Below, one piece after another: positions 12,731 to 24,599 of a DNA stretch of 64,000 nt. The DNA comes from Ziziphus jujuba (Eukaryota; Streptophyta; Magnoliopsida; Rosales; Rhamnaceae): assembly GCF_031755915.1 (NCBI RefSeq), contig NC_083386.1, forward strand, positions 11,036,001 to 11,100,000, read 5' to 3'. The notes under the pieces were generated by a model, which did no database searches, had not been told where the DNA came from, and saw only the letters and a list, made by a program, of their open reading frames with translations. Numbering within the stretch: position 1 is the stretch's first letter; each line of letters begins with the position of its first letter. The position numbers and the translations under genes are program-made.

Positions 12731-13737
12731 CAACCAAACAGGGATTTAGGGCTTTCCGAAAGCGCCAAAAGTTTTTTATACAGGGTTTGGGGACTCGGAT
12801 TCTCTACGGTCAATATCCTGCAAGAGACTTCATTAACCAATAAGATTTTTACATTTCACTATTTTCCCCTTTTCACCTTTCGAAGTTTTCTGGAATATCC
12901 GAAATTTTTTTTTATTCCCGGACTCCAATTTTTTCCTTTTTCAAAGTTTTACTTTTTACACAAAATATTTATTGAAAATACTTTTGTTTTCTTTAATTAA
13001 TAGAATTGAAATATAAAATTTTCATCAAAAAGAATTGAAATATAAAATCGTTTTCATTTCCGATTTAAGAAAGTGGCTTTGTCAATTTTTGTCAAGGAGT
13101 CTTTGGCTTTCTACTTTTATCGTATTTCTATAGAATTTTTGTTTCTCTCATTTTGGATAATGAGTTTTTGTTTCTTTAAACAAGTATTTCTAAATTACAA
13201 AAAAGAAAAAAGCCTCAATATGTTTAGTATTACAATATTGATATTTATCATCACTAATAAAAATTTTATTTATATATTAATTAGTAATTAATTATATTTA
13301 AATCAGTTTTAATTTTTTAAAAATTAAATTTCTATATAAAAAATTAAAGGAGCGGTTTATAACTCATACATAAATAGATCTTCTGATAATATTTACATAT
13401 ATATATATATATATTTTAGTAGAAATGACGAAAAATTAAAGAAAAAAAAAGTCAAAACATTTTTGCTATTCAGTATTGTGCCCAAGGCCCAGATAAATAA
13501 TATGAAAGAAAAAGAGAAAACAAATAAAAATAGTTATATAATTTTTATTATTATGATATGCGTATAAAGTTTGTAAGAGAGCTAAGAACATTCCCATTTG
13601 CAAATTGCCTAGTCAAAGATCTTCCCAAATTCCCTTCAGAATCTGTAAGAATCCTACATTTAAGAGCTTCTTCTTCAAAAAAACAAAAATGGGTTCTTTT
13701 GAAGAGATGGCATTGATGCTGGGGTTTTTGTGAAAGG

Positions 13738-13740
<3 letters not shown>
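12731..13740. other. Divergent intergenic region between the p32-family and CASP-like genes
   Basis: About 1.2 kb separates the two start codons. The middle is AT-rich, with an AT microsatellite near 13397-13415. No reading frame here looks real. It presumably contains both promoters. Confidence 0.55.
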
Positions 13741-13788
<48 letters not shown>

Positions 13789-13888
13789 GCTTTTCATCCA
13801 TAGAGCGCTTTCTTTCCCTTCTGGAAGGGTAATCGAAGCAAGAGCCCAGAGGGAGGTCTGGACAGAGAGAGAGAGAGAGAGAGAGAGA
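13741..13888. repeat. Two (GA)n microsatellites in the CASP-like 5' leader
   Basis: A pure (AG)20 run at 13741-13780 and a second AG run at about 13864-13887 lie immediately upstream of the ATG at 13894. The second ends 6 bp before the start codon, so it is almost certainly transcribed. GA/CT runs in plant leaders can bind BASIC PENTACYSTEINE (GAGA-binding) factors; such a role here is inference. Confidence 0.8.
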
Positions 13889-13893
13889 AAGGT

Positions 13894-16800
13894 ATGAAGG
13901 AGTTGTTTGGGAGCCCAGGGAAGGTGAGTGGGTTGGCACTCAGAATTGGGCAGTGCTCTTTTGCTGCTGCTTCAATTGGAATCATGGTCTCTGCTCATGG
14001 CTTCTTCAACTCTACTGCTTTTTGGTAATTTTTCCTCATTACCCATTGCCACTTGTTCTTATTTTTATGGGTTTTCTTCTGGGTTTGCATATCGTTATGT
14101 TTTATTTATTTCTTCTTTATTATTATTATTTTTAAGATTTTACTCCGCTTGTTATTTTGTTGATGGCGTGCACAAAAGCTTGCTACTGTTGGTCCTACTT
14201 TTATTGATTGTTGATATGGTGGGCAATTGTCAGTATGAATTAATATGTGCTATGTATTTCAGTCGCTTTTTTATCTTGAACTCTTTGATTTACAATCGTA
14301 AGTATGATGCCAAATATATACATTGTAGCAATTGTCTCATGAAACCATCAGAAAAAGCAAGAGGGTTGTGAATGTTTGAGCGATTACACATGACATAACT
14401 TCATTGCCTCACTGGCCGAACTTGACCCTGTTATTTTGAGGTCATATGGCAAATCGGTCGATAATCTCAAAATCTGCTGAATCGGCCCAGGTCGACTTAC
14501 TGACAGATGTCCTAATGCGTTTCAAAATTTCATTTTAGCCAATTATCCAATCACTGGGCTAATGGGAACTAATGTATTATCTAGGTTGCTCAATGTTTCA
14601 AGCCTTCCAGCTTTCTGAAATATAATGGTTCTGGCCATTCTTTCGACCTGAAAGTTATAAAGTCGGAATTCATACGTTTTCTTTCTTGTTTTAAATTTAC
14701 TATCTTTTGCTTGAATTGTAGATCTTTCTTCCTAGATCCCTTTTGGGTATATGTTGGGTTTTCATACTTTCAATCGTCACAACCTATGTTTTGATGTCAA
14801 AGTATCTCCTTTAACTTGCACAGTTCAAAGACTAGATTAGCTTTTCTTATGGCCATCCCTTGCTTCTTAAATTCATGCAAACCATGGAAATCTACTTTTA
14901 GTTTGCATCGTAAGAACCTAAACGTGATAAGTGTATCAATCCAATTGTTTTTTTTCATGGTTGGCTGGGGGTTGTCATATTCATCCAAATAAAGCACTCC
15001 TTAAAAGATATGTTACTATTAGAGTATGAAATGATGGAAAACTAACATTCTTATCATGTAATGTCCCATATGGCATATTCCGACACCTATATATACAAAA
15101 AAATTAATTGCAGTTGCTGACACTTTGTTCAATTTTCTAGAAAAGTGTAAACTAGATCTTGACAAAATTCAAAGAGAGTAGTTATCTGCTAATTTTGATG
15201 TATTGTTAATCTATGCCTTTGTTTGCTTGATTGTTATACCTATATTTTCCATACAATATCTTTGTATGCCCAATTCCTCTATATTTTTCGAGGAAACAGA
15301 ACATTTTGAACTTAATTATCTTGGAGATACTTATATCCGGCCTCTTTTCTTGGAGAGATTTATATCCGAACTTAGTTATTAGACAGGTAATCTTGCTGCT
15401 GATAGTTTATTTTTCTTCTTATACAATTCCACCATAAATAGCCCCCGAACTCTATTCTGCTTCTAGGTTTTGGTACTTGTATTAACTTGTAGTTACATTT
15501 ATGGATCCAGCTATTTAATTGCATCGATGGGACTTCAAGTTCTATGGAGTTTTGGACTTGCATGCCTCGACTTGCATGCTTTGAGGTCAAAGAGAAGCCT
15601 GCAGAACCCTGTTCTAGTGAGCCTGTTCGTGGTTGGTGATTGGGTAAATCTCTCTACACTGCCTAAAGTCATTTTTATATGTTGCGTGAAATCAGGGAAT
15701 TTATGTACTTTAAGGTCATGTGTACGTCATTGCTGATTGAGTAGAACTGTTGAACAACCGGTTAGGAAATCTGTTCAACCACAGAATAATGCATAACTGC
15801 TAAAACTATTTACAATTTGGAATTATATAGTTTTCTTTTCCCAGACCCTTGTAAAATTGCTAAATTGGTTATAATTCTTATGCTACTGTGGATTCCCGAA
15901 TGTTATGCTCTTAGGGAATGTGTTAAAAATTTATATTTAGGTAATACAGACACTGACGAAGGGGATAACTTTAGTGGTTGAGCACCTCTACCTATACTAT
16001 GAGAGTATGGTTTCAAGTCATGGGGATAATAGGGATTTGGAGATAATTTGAAATTCTCAAAAAAAAAAAAAAGGTGACGCAAATTCTTAGTCAATGGCCC
16101 TTTCACTTTTAGGTCCATTCCGTAAGTTGACAGATCATAGGTCTTACATTTGCAAAAGAATAAATGACCACGACATCAATCCAACAACTAGAGCTCTAAT
16201 GCTATGTCAATTCCAATCTGAAAAGCTTAAGCTATTAGGGGGTCGCACAATCATGTATATCAAACTAACACATGCACCCGTTTGATAGTAATGTTCACTA
16301 ATTTGTATGGCTATCATATATGGAAAAAAGCAGTTAGATGCAGCTTCTATTCAAATGCAAATGGCCATCGCTAAACCTTACACAGCAATTCCAGAATCTT
16401 AATTTTTCCATTCAAAACAATGTGGTGGTATATGTTTAATTAAAATCCAGATGCAATATCAACATTTTTCATGGTAATTGTTTATTCAGCTACAGAACAC
16501 TGATGATTCTGCACAACTATTTAAAAGACAGATTTTCTGCAATACCGCATAGTTCACAAGTCATAGTATATGACCGTAGTTGATTAATGATGACATAAAA
16601 ATGGAGTTTAATCTCTTATCATGCTAATGCACAAATTAGTAATTACCAAGTTTGATTGTTTCCGAGAGTGGTTGACAACAACTGTAATTAATTTCTTTCT
16701 TTTCAATGTTAAATACTTCTCCTCATTACTTTATTTCCCCCATGGAAAGCAGTTGCTAGGAAGGGGGGGAAAATATGAGTACATAATGTGTAGTGAGTTA

Positions 16801-17032
16801 CTAATGCCTTGACAAAAACCTTAAAATGCAGGTGACAGCTATTCTATCGCTGGCAGCTGCTTGCTCATCAGCTGGAGTGACAGTTCTCTATTCCAAAGAT
16901 TTGAATTACTGCACTAGACCTCCATATCTTCCTTGCATGAAGTTCCAACTTTCTGTAGCTTTGGCTTTTATCTCATGGTTCCTCCTTGCTGTTTCCTCAC
17001 TTGTCATGTTTTGGCTGTTGGGTGCTGTATGA
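13894..17032 (+). CDS. CASPL5B: CASP-like membrane protein (subfamily 5B type), 154 aa, 3 exons
   Basis: This is a four-span membrane protein of the CASP-like (UPF0497, MARVEL-related) family. Founding members form the Casparian-strip membrane domain; most CASPL proteins have no assigned role. Exons: 13894-14024, 15511-15643, 16832-17032; they join in frame to 465 nt. The short N-terminus [20 protein letters not shown] is the subfamily signature. Membrane segments are visible around residues 21-40, 43-63, 78-108 and 124-152, the last ending [17 protein letters not shown]. Length and the lack of a long cytosolic N-terminus fit CASPL5B. Intron 1 is long (about 1.5 kb), and intron 2 holds a probable SINE. 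The exact paralogue number cannot be decided without a tree. Confidence 0.9.
15959..16072 (+). mobile_element. Probable tRNA-derived SINE in CASP-like intron 2
   Basis: The block has a tRNA-like head: an A-box-like CTTTAGTGGTTGAGC, then about 35 bp later a B-box-like GGTTTCAAGTC. A short body and a pure A run of about 14 follow. The flanks share only TGACG (15954-15958 and 16075-16079), followed by AA on one side and CAA on the other, so the target duplication is weak. The element lies in the sense direction inside intron 2 of the CASP-like gene. Confidence 0.45.
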
Positions 17033-20000
17033 ATGACAATTCACACCAACTTCACAAACTTCAGATTCTTCATTTTTACCCTGTAATTATTTGTTACATC
17101 TGAAAATATAAGAGTTTTGTTGAAGAATATCGTTTTCAGATTTTGTTGGGTTGCTAGGCTCCATAACATTTCCTTTTCACCAAGTGAGCTGCGTTGCACA
17201 CAACCTAACTAAGAAAATGAGAACCTGTCACACATGTCGGCATGGTACTGAATAAGTCAATCATGTCAACGGAAAAAGGGCCTGTAGTATTGTTTTGGCC
17301 TGTAGTATTGTTACCTTTGTTGTATAAAGTGGGCTTAATATCGTTTTGATCCTTGGTTCAAGTGTGGGCCTGACCATGAACCCAAAAGAGAAATTGAGGC
17401 AAACTTGTAAAAAAGAAAAGCAAGGGGAAAGACAATATTCCACTCACGAGGGTTTGGAACTTTTTTACGTGTTAGTGTGTGTTGTCAAAACACTTTTTAC
17501 TTTCGTAGCTTTCCGAATAGTATGTTTACTATGTGAAACAGCTGTATTTTGTTTCCAATAGGAAGGTTCCAATTAAACATTTTGTTTTTATCCCACCAAA
17601 AGTGACCGTGACAAGGGACAGGGGAGTAATGGTTTACCCTTTGTACCATTCAAACAGTTTTTTTCTTTCTTTTTTTTTTCTTTTTTTTTTTTTTTTTTGT
17701 TTTGGTAAATTGTACCATTCTAGCAGTTGTTTTAATATAGAAGATAGGACATATATTTTCTTTAATATTATAGTTACTTTCTGTGTCCTGAATTAATTCT
17801 AAATAGCATTACATATTTGATGATTGGTTCATAGGAAAATGTATGGAATGGTTATGGTAGCATTACATTTTAAAATTATACACATTTTTTATTTCCTTTA
17901 TTTTACATTTGTTATAAATTTATCTTAACTAAAGTATTTTAATTTTTTTAAAAAATATTTCTTCTTAATTAAATATCATGCACATATTTCAAGTCTTCAA
18001 TTTTTTTAAATTAAAGATAAATGGACTTGATGGTTTAAAACTTGTATATATCTATACACATATATATAGGACAATATTATAATGTAGTCTGTCTGTATAC
18101 GGATTCGCATCGTTGAAATCGTTGTTAATATTGTTATATAGATAACAGCATTAACAACAGTTTTTTTTTAAATTGTCATCAATAGTATAGATCTGTATTT
18201 GGATGGACCGTATCATAGATTTACCCTATATATATTGGTGAAATTATACATATGTGAATTTGAAGATTCATAAAACTTGTGCGTTTGAAAATGAAACAGG
18301 TGGGTCAATTAATCTGGTTCCACACTATATGTTGTGGTGGTGCATGAGGCAACCATGCCTGAAATTAAATTTTAAAGAGAGGACCTCTTGATCCAAAGTC
18401 CCACAAAGAGACAGGCAACGTTGTTTGATACCTCCACCAAGCTATCTTGCATATAAACGTTATAATAATGACAATCCCATTGCGGAGGAGAAAAGTTTTA
18501 TGCGTAACTGTTATAACAAATATTTCCAGCTAAAAAAAAACTGTTATAACAAATAATTCATAATTAAATATTTACCAATTTTTTTTTATAAGAATTAATT
18601 ATTTAATTTTAACATTACACAACATTATAAATTATATATTTATATTACATATAATTAAAAGTGCTATTATAAAAAAGTTACCAACTAAATGATAGACAAA
18701 ACACATTATATCACATAAAACGTACAATAATAAAAAATTATTATTACATATCTCCCGATATATTGCATAATATGTGTTACCGACAACTTACTCCACAATG
18801 TCAATTCTATACATATAATTATTGAATTCTTTAAAATAAATTTTTATTTTTTTGATAAACAATTATTCAACACTCTTAGCATGATTGTTCAAGGACTGAA
18901 AACAACAACACAACCGCTTTTAATATGATGGGAATTTTATTTTATTTATTTTAAGGACACCAACTTTTTATGTAGGTCTCTTAACATTTATCCTTAAATG
19001 GAGTGGAAAAAAGAAAATACAGAGACACATTAGTTGGTATCTAATCTTTTAATTAAATATTTCACCAAAAAAAAACTTTTAATTAATTAACTCAATGTCT
19101 ATGATATTATTATTTTTCAAACAGAAAAATCAATAAAAAGATAAATATATATATATATCCCAAAACCACCAAGGACCAATCATCATATTATGGCTGATTG
19201 GCTTCAGTCTATCAAAACTAATAAGTCAGCATGGGCTTCAATTTGTTTATTGCACCGTCAAGTAACAATTTTTCTTCTTCTCCGTCATCCTTTTTTATCA
19301 TAAAAATTTGTGGGAATAGTGGCAATCTCACATGGCGGGCCACAATTTTTATTTTTATTTTTTGGCACTAAATATGATTTCATTTTTTTTGTGTCGCTTT
19401 CGACCACTTAAATTTCATCCCAGCGATATTTGGAGGATATGGACCAGCTGAAAGTGTCAACAATCTTAACACGGAACATTTCCATCCACTAAGTGATAAT
19501 TAAAACCTGTTGATTGTCAACAAATTATGACAGATTAAGATATGTAAAGAGCTAACCCACATAAATTTTTTCAAGGCAATTAATGCTCCACATATTATCA
19601 CAACTTAAGATGCTAATCTCTATCAATTAATTGCTTTTCTTTCTTGTTAATATTTTTATTACCTATTAAAGTGGGAATAATTTGGTACAAATTAAACAAT
19701 GATGAACAAGAAAATATTTTTTTCAAAAAAAGAATTTTTCATATTTTTTCAAGCTTAAAAAATGAAGCAACATAGTATTGTTTGTAGTCGCAACAGGAAC
19801 AACTTAATGATAAATTTATTGTTTACTTAGATATTAATTTAGAATTTAAATTTCTCAATTCCAATATACAAAAATAAATAAATAAATAAAAAAGAAGATC
19901 TTTGATTCAATATTAAAGGCAACAATTAAAAAAAAATAAAAATTGAAAACCCTATGATTCAATTTGCTCTCTCTTTTTTCATTTTCCATCCATTAATTAT

Positions 20001-20979
20001 CATGTCACATCATTTGAAATCTAAACTAATAATACATTAAATAATCACTATTATTTGCATCGAATTCCTTTTTAATCTGCCCACTGCGTAGACACTTTGG
20101 CATCAACAAGATCATTGTACAGATTTTGCAGGATTTTCCACCATTAAAAAAGTAAAAGTAAAAGCAACCCATGTCACTGATTTGTGGCCTTTCATATGTT
20201 GCAGCTTGTAACAACTTCTGAATTTGTTATGTTTGGCAATTATGTGTTTAGTTAGTGGCCACCTATTTACTTTTATGGATAATTTGCTCTTCATTTTTAT
20301 TTGATAATCACTACTCTGGCCCCATTGTGTACCTACTAGTGTATATATGTGTATGTGTGTGTGTGTGTACCCAAGGAAATATTTAGAGAATTATTCTAAT
20401 TTTATTCAAATTGATGAAATATTTTATATTAAATTTATAAAAGAATGAATCCAATATCACCCCGTCGCTGTGTTAGTTCACACAAGAATGAGAGGCTGAT
20501 TTATCTGAGTTTAGATGACGTGGATAAATATATTCATAAGCAAAGCTAACGACACATGATAAGGGAATCTTCTACAGATGGTACAGATACCAACACGAAA
20601 TATTGTTGCACCGACCAAACCAAACAATTTAAAATTGCCAAAATTATAAATTCCATTGATTTAAAAAAATAAAAAAAAAAAAAAAAAAAAAAGGAAATTC
20701 AACCTTATAAAATTACAGAAATATCAGAGAGAAACCAACTGATTACTTATTTCTCTATATACACTAAAAGATTACACATTTCACAACAACGATCTCATAA
20801 AAGGACACTTGACCCTTCAACATTTGTAACTCACATCAGCCAGACCACCAGAAACTGACTTTTAAAACTGTGAAGCAGAGAAAAATAAAATAAAATAAAA
20901 TAAATAAAAAAAGAACAGACGCATTTCAGACACAATTAACTTACTACCTCCCTACATAGATTCTACCATCTTAATACAA
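17033..20979. other. Intergenic region between CASP-like and GMPP genes
   Basis: This AT-rich stretch of about 3.9 kb lies between the 3' ends of two convergent genes. It contains a T-rich run (17660-17698), TA and GT microsatellites (about 18045-18070, 19145-19160, 20343-20370) and an A run (20667-20692). No reading frame resembles a known protein, and I recognise no transposon termini. Confidence 0.55.
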
Positions 20980-22653
20980 TTACATGACAATTTCCGGCTT
21001 CAAAATGCTGGATTTGATCTCTTTGTGGGGCAAAACCACACCTCCATTGCTGTAGATTTCATCACTCACATGGACATCTTCTCCGAGGATAGTCATGTTC
21101 TCTACACGAGCCCATTGTCCAACAGTGGAGTGCCAACCAATTATACTGCTGGAAATGCAAGCATGCTTCTTGATGCGGACTCCACGCATTACTGTACAAC
21201 GAGATAGTCTAACTCCTGACTCAACAACACAACCTGGACCAATTGCAACATCAGGCCCGATCAGGCATCCCTCCCCAATTTTAGCTGTCTCATCCACCAG
21301 AACATTTCCCACAATGTGAGCACCAGTGGCCAAGTTTGAGGAAGATTTCTTCCTCAATGAGTCTAGGTAGAGTCTCAGGCCCGTGATATAATCCCTTGGC
21401 TGTCCAATGTCCATCCAAAACCCAGGTAGAACCATTGCATACAGCTTCTTTTCTGCAGCAATTTTTGGAAAGACCTCCTTCTCAATAGAGGTTGGCCTCA
21501 GTTCAATTCGATCAAGAACTGAGGGATTCAACAGGTAAATTCCAGCATTGATTTTGTTGCCAACAAACAATTTTGGTTTTTCTACAAACTTCTCAACTTT
21601 CCCTGTTGATTCTTCCATAACCACCACACCATATTTTGATGGCTCGTCAACCTAACATAATAACAGGACATTAGTTCCAATACCTTTGCCTAAAAGTTTC
21701 ATAATGCCTATGAAGCAAAAAAGCTCATAGTCTGATTTAAAATAAATATTTCAATTCAGGTTTTACCTTAGTCACCATGATGGAAGCCTCTCCTCCATGG
21801 GCTTTGTGGAATTCAATCATTTCCTTGAGTGGATACTCACTGATAACATCGCTATTGAGGACAAAAAATGGTTCACCAGAATCATCTATTAATTTGTCCC
21901 TAGCAAGGGCCAGTGGACCAGCTGTGCCCAGCGGCTCTGTCTCTTGAGAGCATGTAATCTTGATTCCAAGCTTCGTCTCAAAATCCTTTAAGAAGTTCAG
22001 CATCACCTGCAGCAACGAAAAGGAATGGTTTAGCAAACTTTAAAAGCAACAATCTTGAATGCTAACGAATTTTATATTGAAATAAGGGTTTTCACTTTAC
22101 CTCTGGTTGGTAATTGATAGCCAAAACCACTTCACTGACTCCAATAGCCTTAAGAGCTTCTATCTGAAAGACCACAAAATGTCAACCCAAACCACACACA
22201 AAAAGAAGGGGATTTGTGAACAGATAGATCAAAAATATTATCAATGCATTTGGTTCATTGTTACGTTTCACAACAAGGATAGTTAAAAGAGCGTGGTGGA
22301 ACTTCCAAACAATCATACTTGATCAAGTAGTTCAACTTTTTTTAGCACCATGGTTTTACAAATTTTTGACAGATATGCTTCTCATTTGTGGGTATCAAAA
22401 TTGAAAATGGAAAGGGCTGCTTTCAAATATTTAGAGGGTACACATAGAATCCAGAAAACAAAAAGAAAATAAAAAGAAAAATTTTCATGTCAATATGAAC
22501 ATCAATTGGACTTCTATAGAAAGGGCAGGATCATAATTTTACCTGATGCAGGATCATAGGTTTGTTAGCAAAATCAACAAGTGGCTTGGGAAAACTGAGT
22601 GTCAACGGCCTCAAACGTGTTCCAAATCCACCGACAAGAATAAGTGCCTTCAT
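20980..22653 (-). CDS. CYT1: Mannose-1-phosphate guanylyltransferase (GDP-mannose pyrophosphorylase), 361 aa, 4 coding exons
   Basis: This cytosolic enzyme makes GDP-mannose from mannose-1-phosphate and GTP. It feeds ascorbate synthesis, cell-wall mannans, N-glycosylation and GPI anchors (CYT1/VTC1 in Arabidopsis). Minus-strand exons: 22653-22543, 22163-22101, 22006-21767, 21651-20980. They join in frame to 1086 nt, giving exactly the 361 residues usual for the family. The N-terminus carries the nucleotidyltransferase signature [26 protein letters not shown] and [12 protein letters not shown] complete the sugar-binding site. From about residue 250 the left-handed beta-helix hexapeptide repeats follow ([20 protein letters not shown]). 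The protein ends ILKPEIVM, as is typical. An upstream untranslated exon and a 5'UTR intron are inferred. Confidence 0.96.
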
Positions 22654-22688
22654 TTTGATTTGCCCCTTGCTTTTCCTGTTGATTATTA

Positions 22689-22792
22689 GAGTCAGAATCT
22701 TAGAATCCACTCAAAAACAGCAAAAGCAGATAATACTAGAGAGTCAGAATATTAGAATCCACTCAAAAACAGCAAAAGAAGAAAATACAATA
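22689..22792. repeat. 52-bp tandem duplication in the GMPP leader intron
   Basis: A unit beginning GAGTCAGAATCTTAGAATCC is repeated head to tail at 22689-22740 and 22741-22792 with only a few differences. It lies about 15-115 bp upstream of the inferred acceptor of the GMPP leader intron. Confidence 0.8.
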
Positions 22793-24439
22793 GTATTCTC
22801 CTAAGCATGCTAGAAAAAGAAAGATGCACATTAGAACTCAGATATTTATAGATCTAAAATGATAGTAACTAGTGCTCATATCCTAGGGAGAGGCTGTCTA
22901 ACCTGCTCTGACAGGTATTGATTGCAACGGAAGTTATGGCAATCACAGAAATGGAAGGAACACCAATTTATATCAAAAGTAGAAGGAAAGACCAGAAGCT
23001 TTAAAGCTCGGAAACAGGGGAAGAAAACAAATTATTCATACGTGTGTCAAAAGATAAATCACAATGCTGAAAAAGTGAACATCCTCCCAAATGGTTTTGC
23101 TGGTATTAGGAGCGGCAACAATTCCAGCTGCACCACAGGCTGGAGGTTTTAATGAGAACGACAAAGCGGTTACATTTTATAATCGGTTACTTGATAAAGC
23201 ATATGGAACCAAAACCAGAGCCTACAAGCAAGATGACTCTTGCTTCAAGTAGATACCAAATGCTTTTCAATTATCTTTCTTAAACATGGTCTAGAAGGAC
23301 TCAACCAATTTAATGTAAAGTTAAACTTTGTTTCCTTTTTCCTCAAGGTACAACATTTCTATGGATTTCCAACGTGAAAAAAGAAAAAAGAAAAAAAAAA
23401 AAAAAAAAAAAAGATGGAAGCAAATTTTAACCAATATTACAGAGGGGCGTTTTTGACAAAAAGCAAGCACTTTACATATTTCCGCATTTGGTTTGGTTTG
23501 GCTAGCTCTCTTTATATTATTGATTTAATGGTAACCGACAACTTTTATCAATTCATATATTCACAGGAGGTAGAAAATGATCAGATAAATCATAAATAGC
23601 AAGGAGGGAGACTAAATTTTACTCAGTTTCTGCAAATTCTATAGGACAAAGACAATAGTATTAAGCAGCATTGATATCTCAACCACAAGAGCATTACGAG
23701 TACTATTAGACAAGAACTTTGTTTTCAGGGGCGTTCAATAAACAAAGTCAACCCAAGAAAAAAGTTTTCATTTGTATTTGACAAATTCAAAAAAAACCTT
23801 ATGTTTCCATTCATTCAATCGCCTACGTGTAATATCCTTCATCGTTCAAATCACAAAAAGCCTTATCTTTATCAAATGGGGGGTTTCTGGCTAACATGAA
23901 ATCAATACAATCCAGCCAATGAAGAAAAAAAGCCATTAGCTTTATCATAAACATAAATCAGAGAGCCTCAACCAAGCTAAATAGGAAGTGACATTCACAT
24001 AGCTATAAAAATCAAATAAAACAAGTCATAAATAAAAAAACCTTTAACCAGATCTAAAACAAAAATTCAAATCAAGCACAAGTAATTCACTATGAAAACT
24101 CATAACTCAAAACTGGACAATAGTCCAAACATATCAAATATATGATAAACATAGTAATTAGCGATCCCAAGCAACAAAACCACAACCACATTGTGAAATT
24201 CAACCCGCCCAAAACGACAAATTAAAGAAAATCTAAAAAGCTTTTTTTTTCCACACGCACACGGATCAAGAAAATCCGAGAGAGAAAAATGGAAGAAAAA
24301 ACAAAGGAAGAAAAAAAAAGTCAAAAAGACATGAATTTCCTCGGATCTCACCGAATCAAAAGCTCTCTGCGAAGTTGAATCGAAAGCTGGAACCAAAAGA
24401 AAATTCCGATCGCTCAGTCAAAACGGGGTCGTCGGTGGG

Positions 24440-24443
<4 letters not shown>

Positions 24444-24470
<27 letters not shown>
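24444..24470. repeat. (GA)13 microsatellite at the GMPP promoter/leader
   Basis: A pure GA run directly upstream of the inferred first exon of the GMPP gene. On the transcribed strand it reads as a CT run, a common plant core-promoter and leader element. Confidence 0.75.
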
Positions 24471-24599
24471 TATAACAAACACCCTAACGGTCCGTTCCGT
24501 CGGGGTCTGAGCTGTGCAAAGAACGTTGTTGGTCAAGGAAAAAACTTCATGCGTGGGGTTTTTATACAGACGCGCGGTTTAACCACCGTGGTTTTTGGC

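Larger units (their letters stand above)
22654..24480 (-). other. GMPP 5'UTR with a 1.7-kb leader intron (inferred)
   Basis: On the minus strand, a donor (TTCG followed by GTGAGATCC) sits at 24352/24351, just downstream of a GA-rich leader. A matching acceptor (AACAG before GAAAAGCAAGG) sits at 22676/22675, only 22 bp ahead of the ATG. The model is a first untranslated exon at about 24352-24440 and an intron of about 1,675 bp. The interval has no coding potential of its own. It contains a 52-bp tandem duplication and an A-rich run (23386-23413). Confidence 0.55.

Noticed and set aside
13613..13985. Serine-leucine-rich minus-strand frames at the CASP-like leader
   Set aside because: They are translations of the GA microsatellites on the opposite strand.
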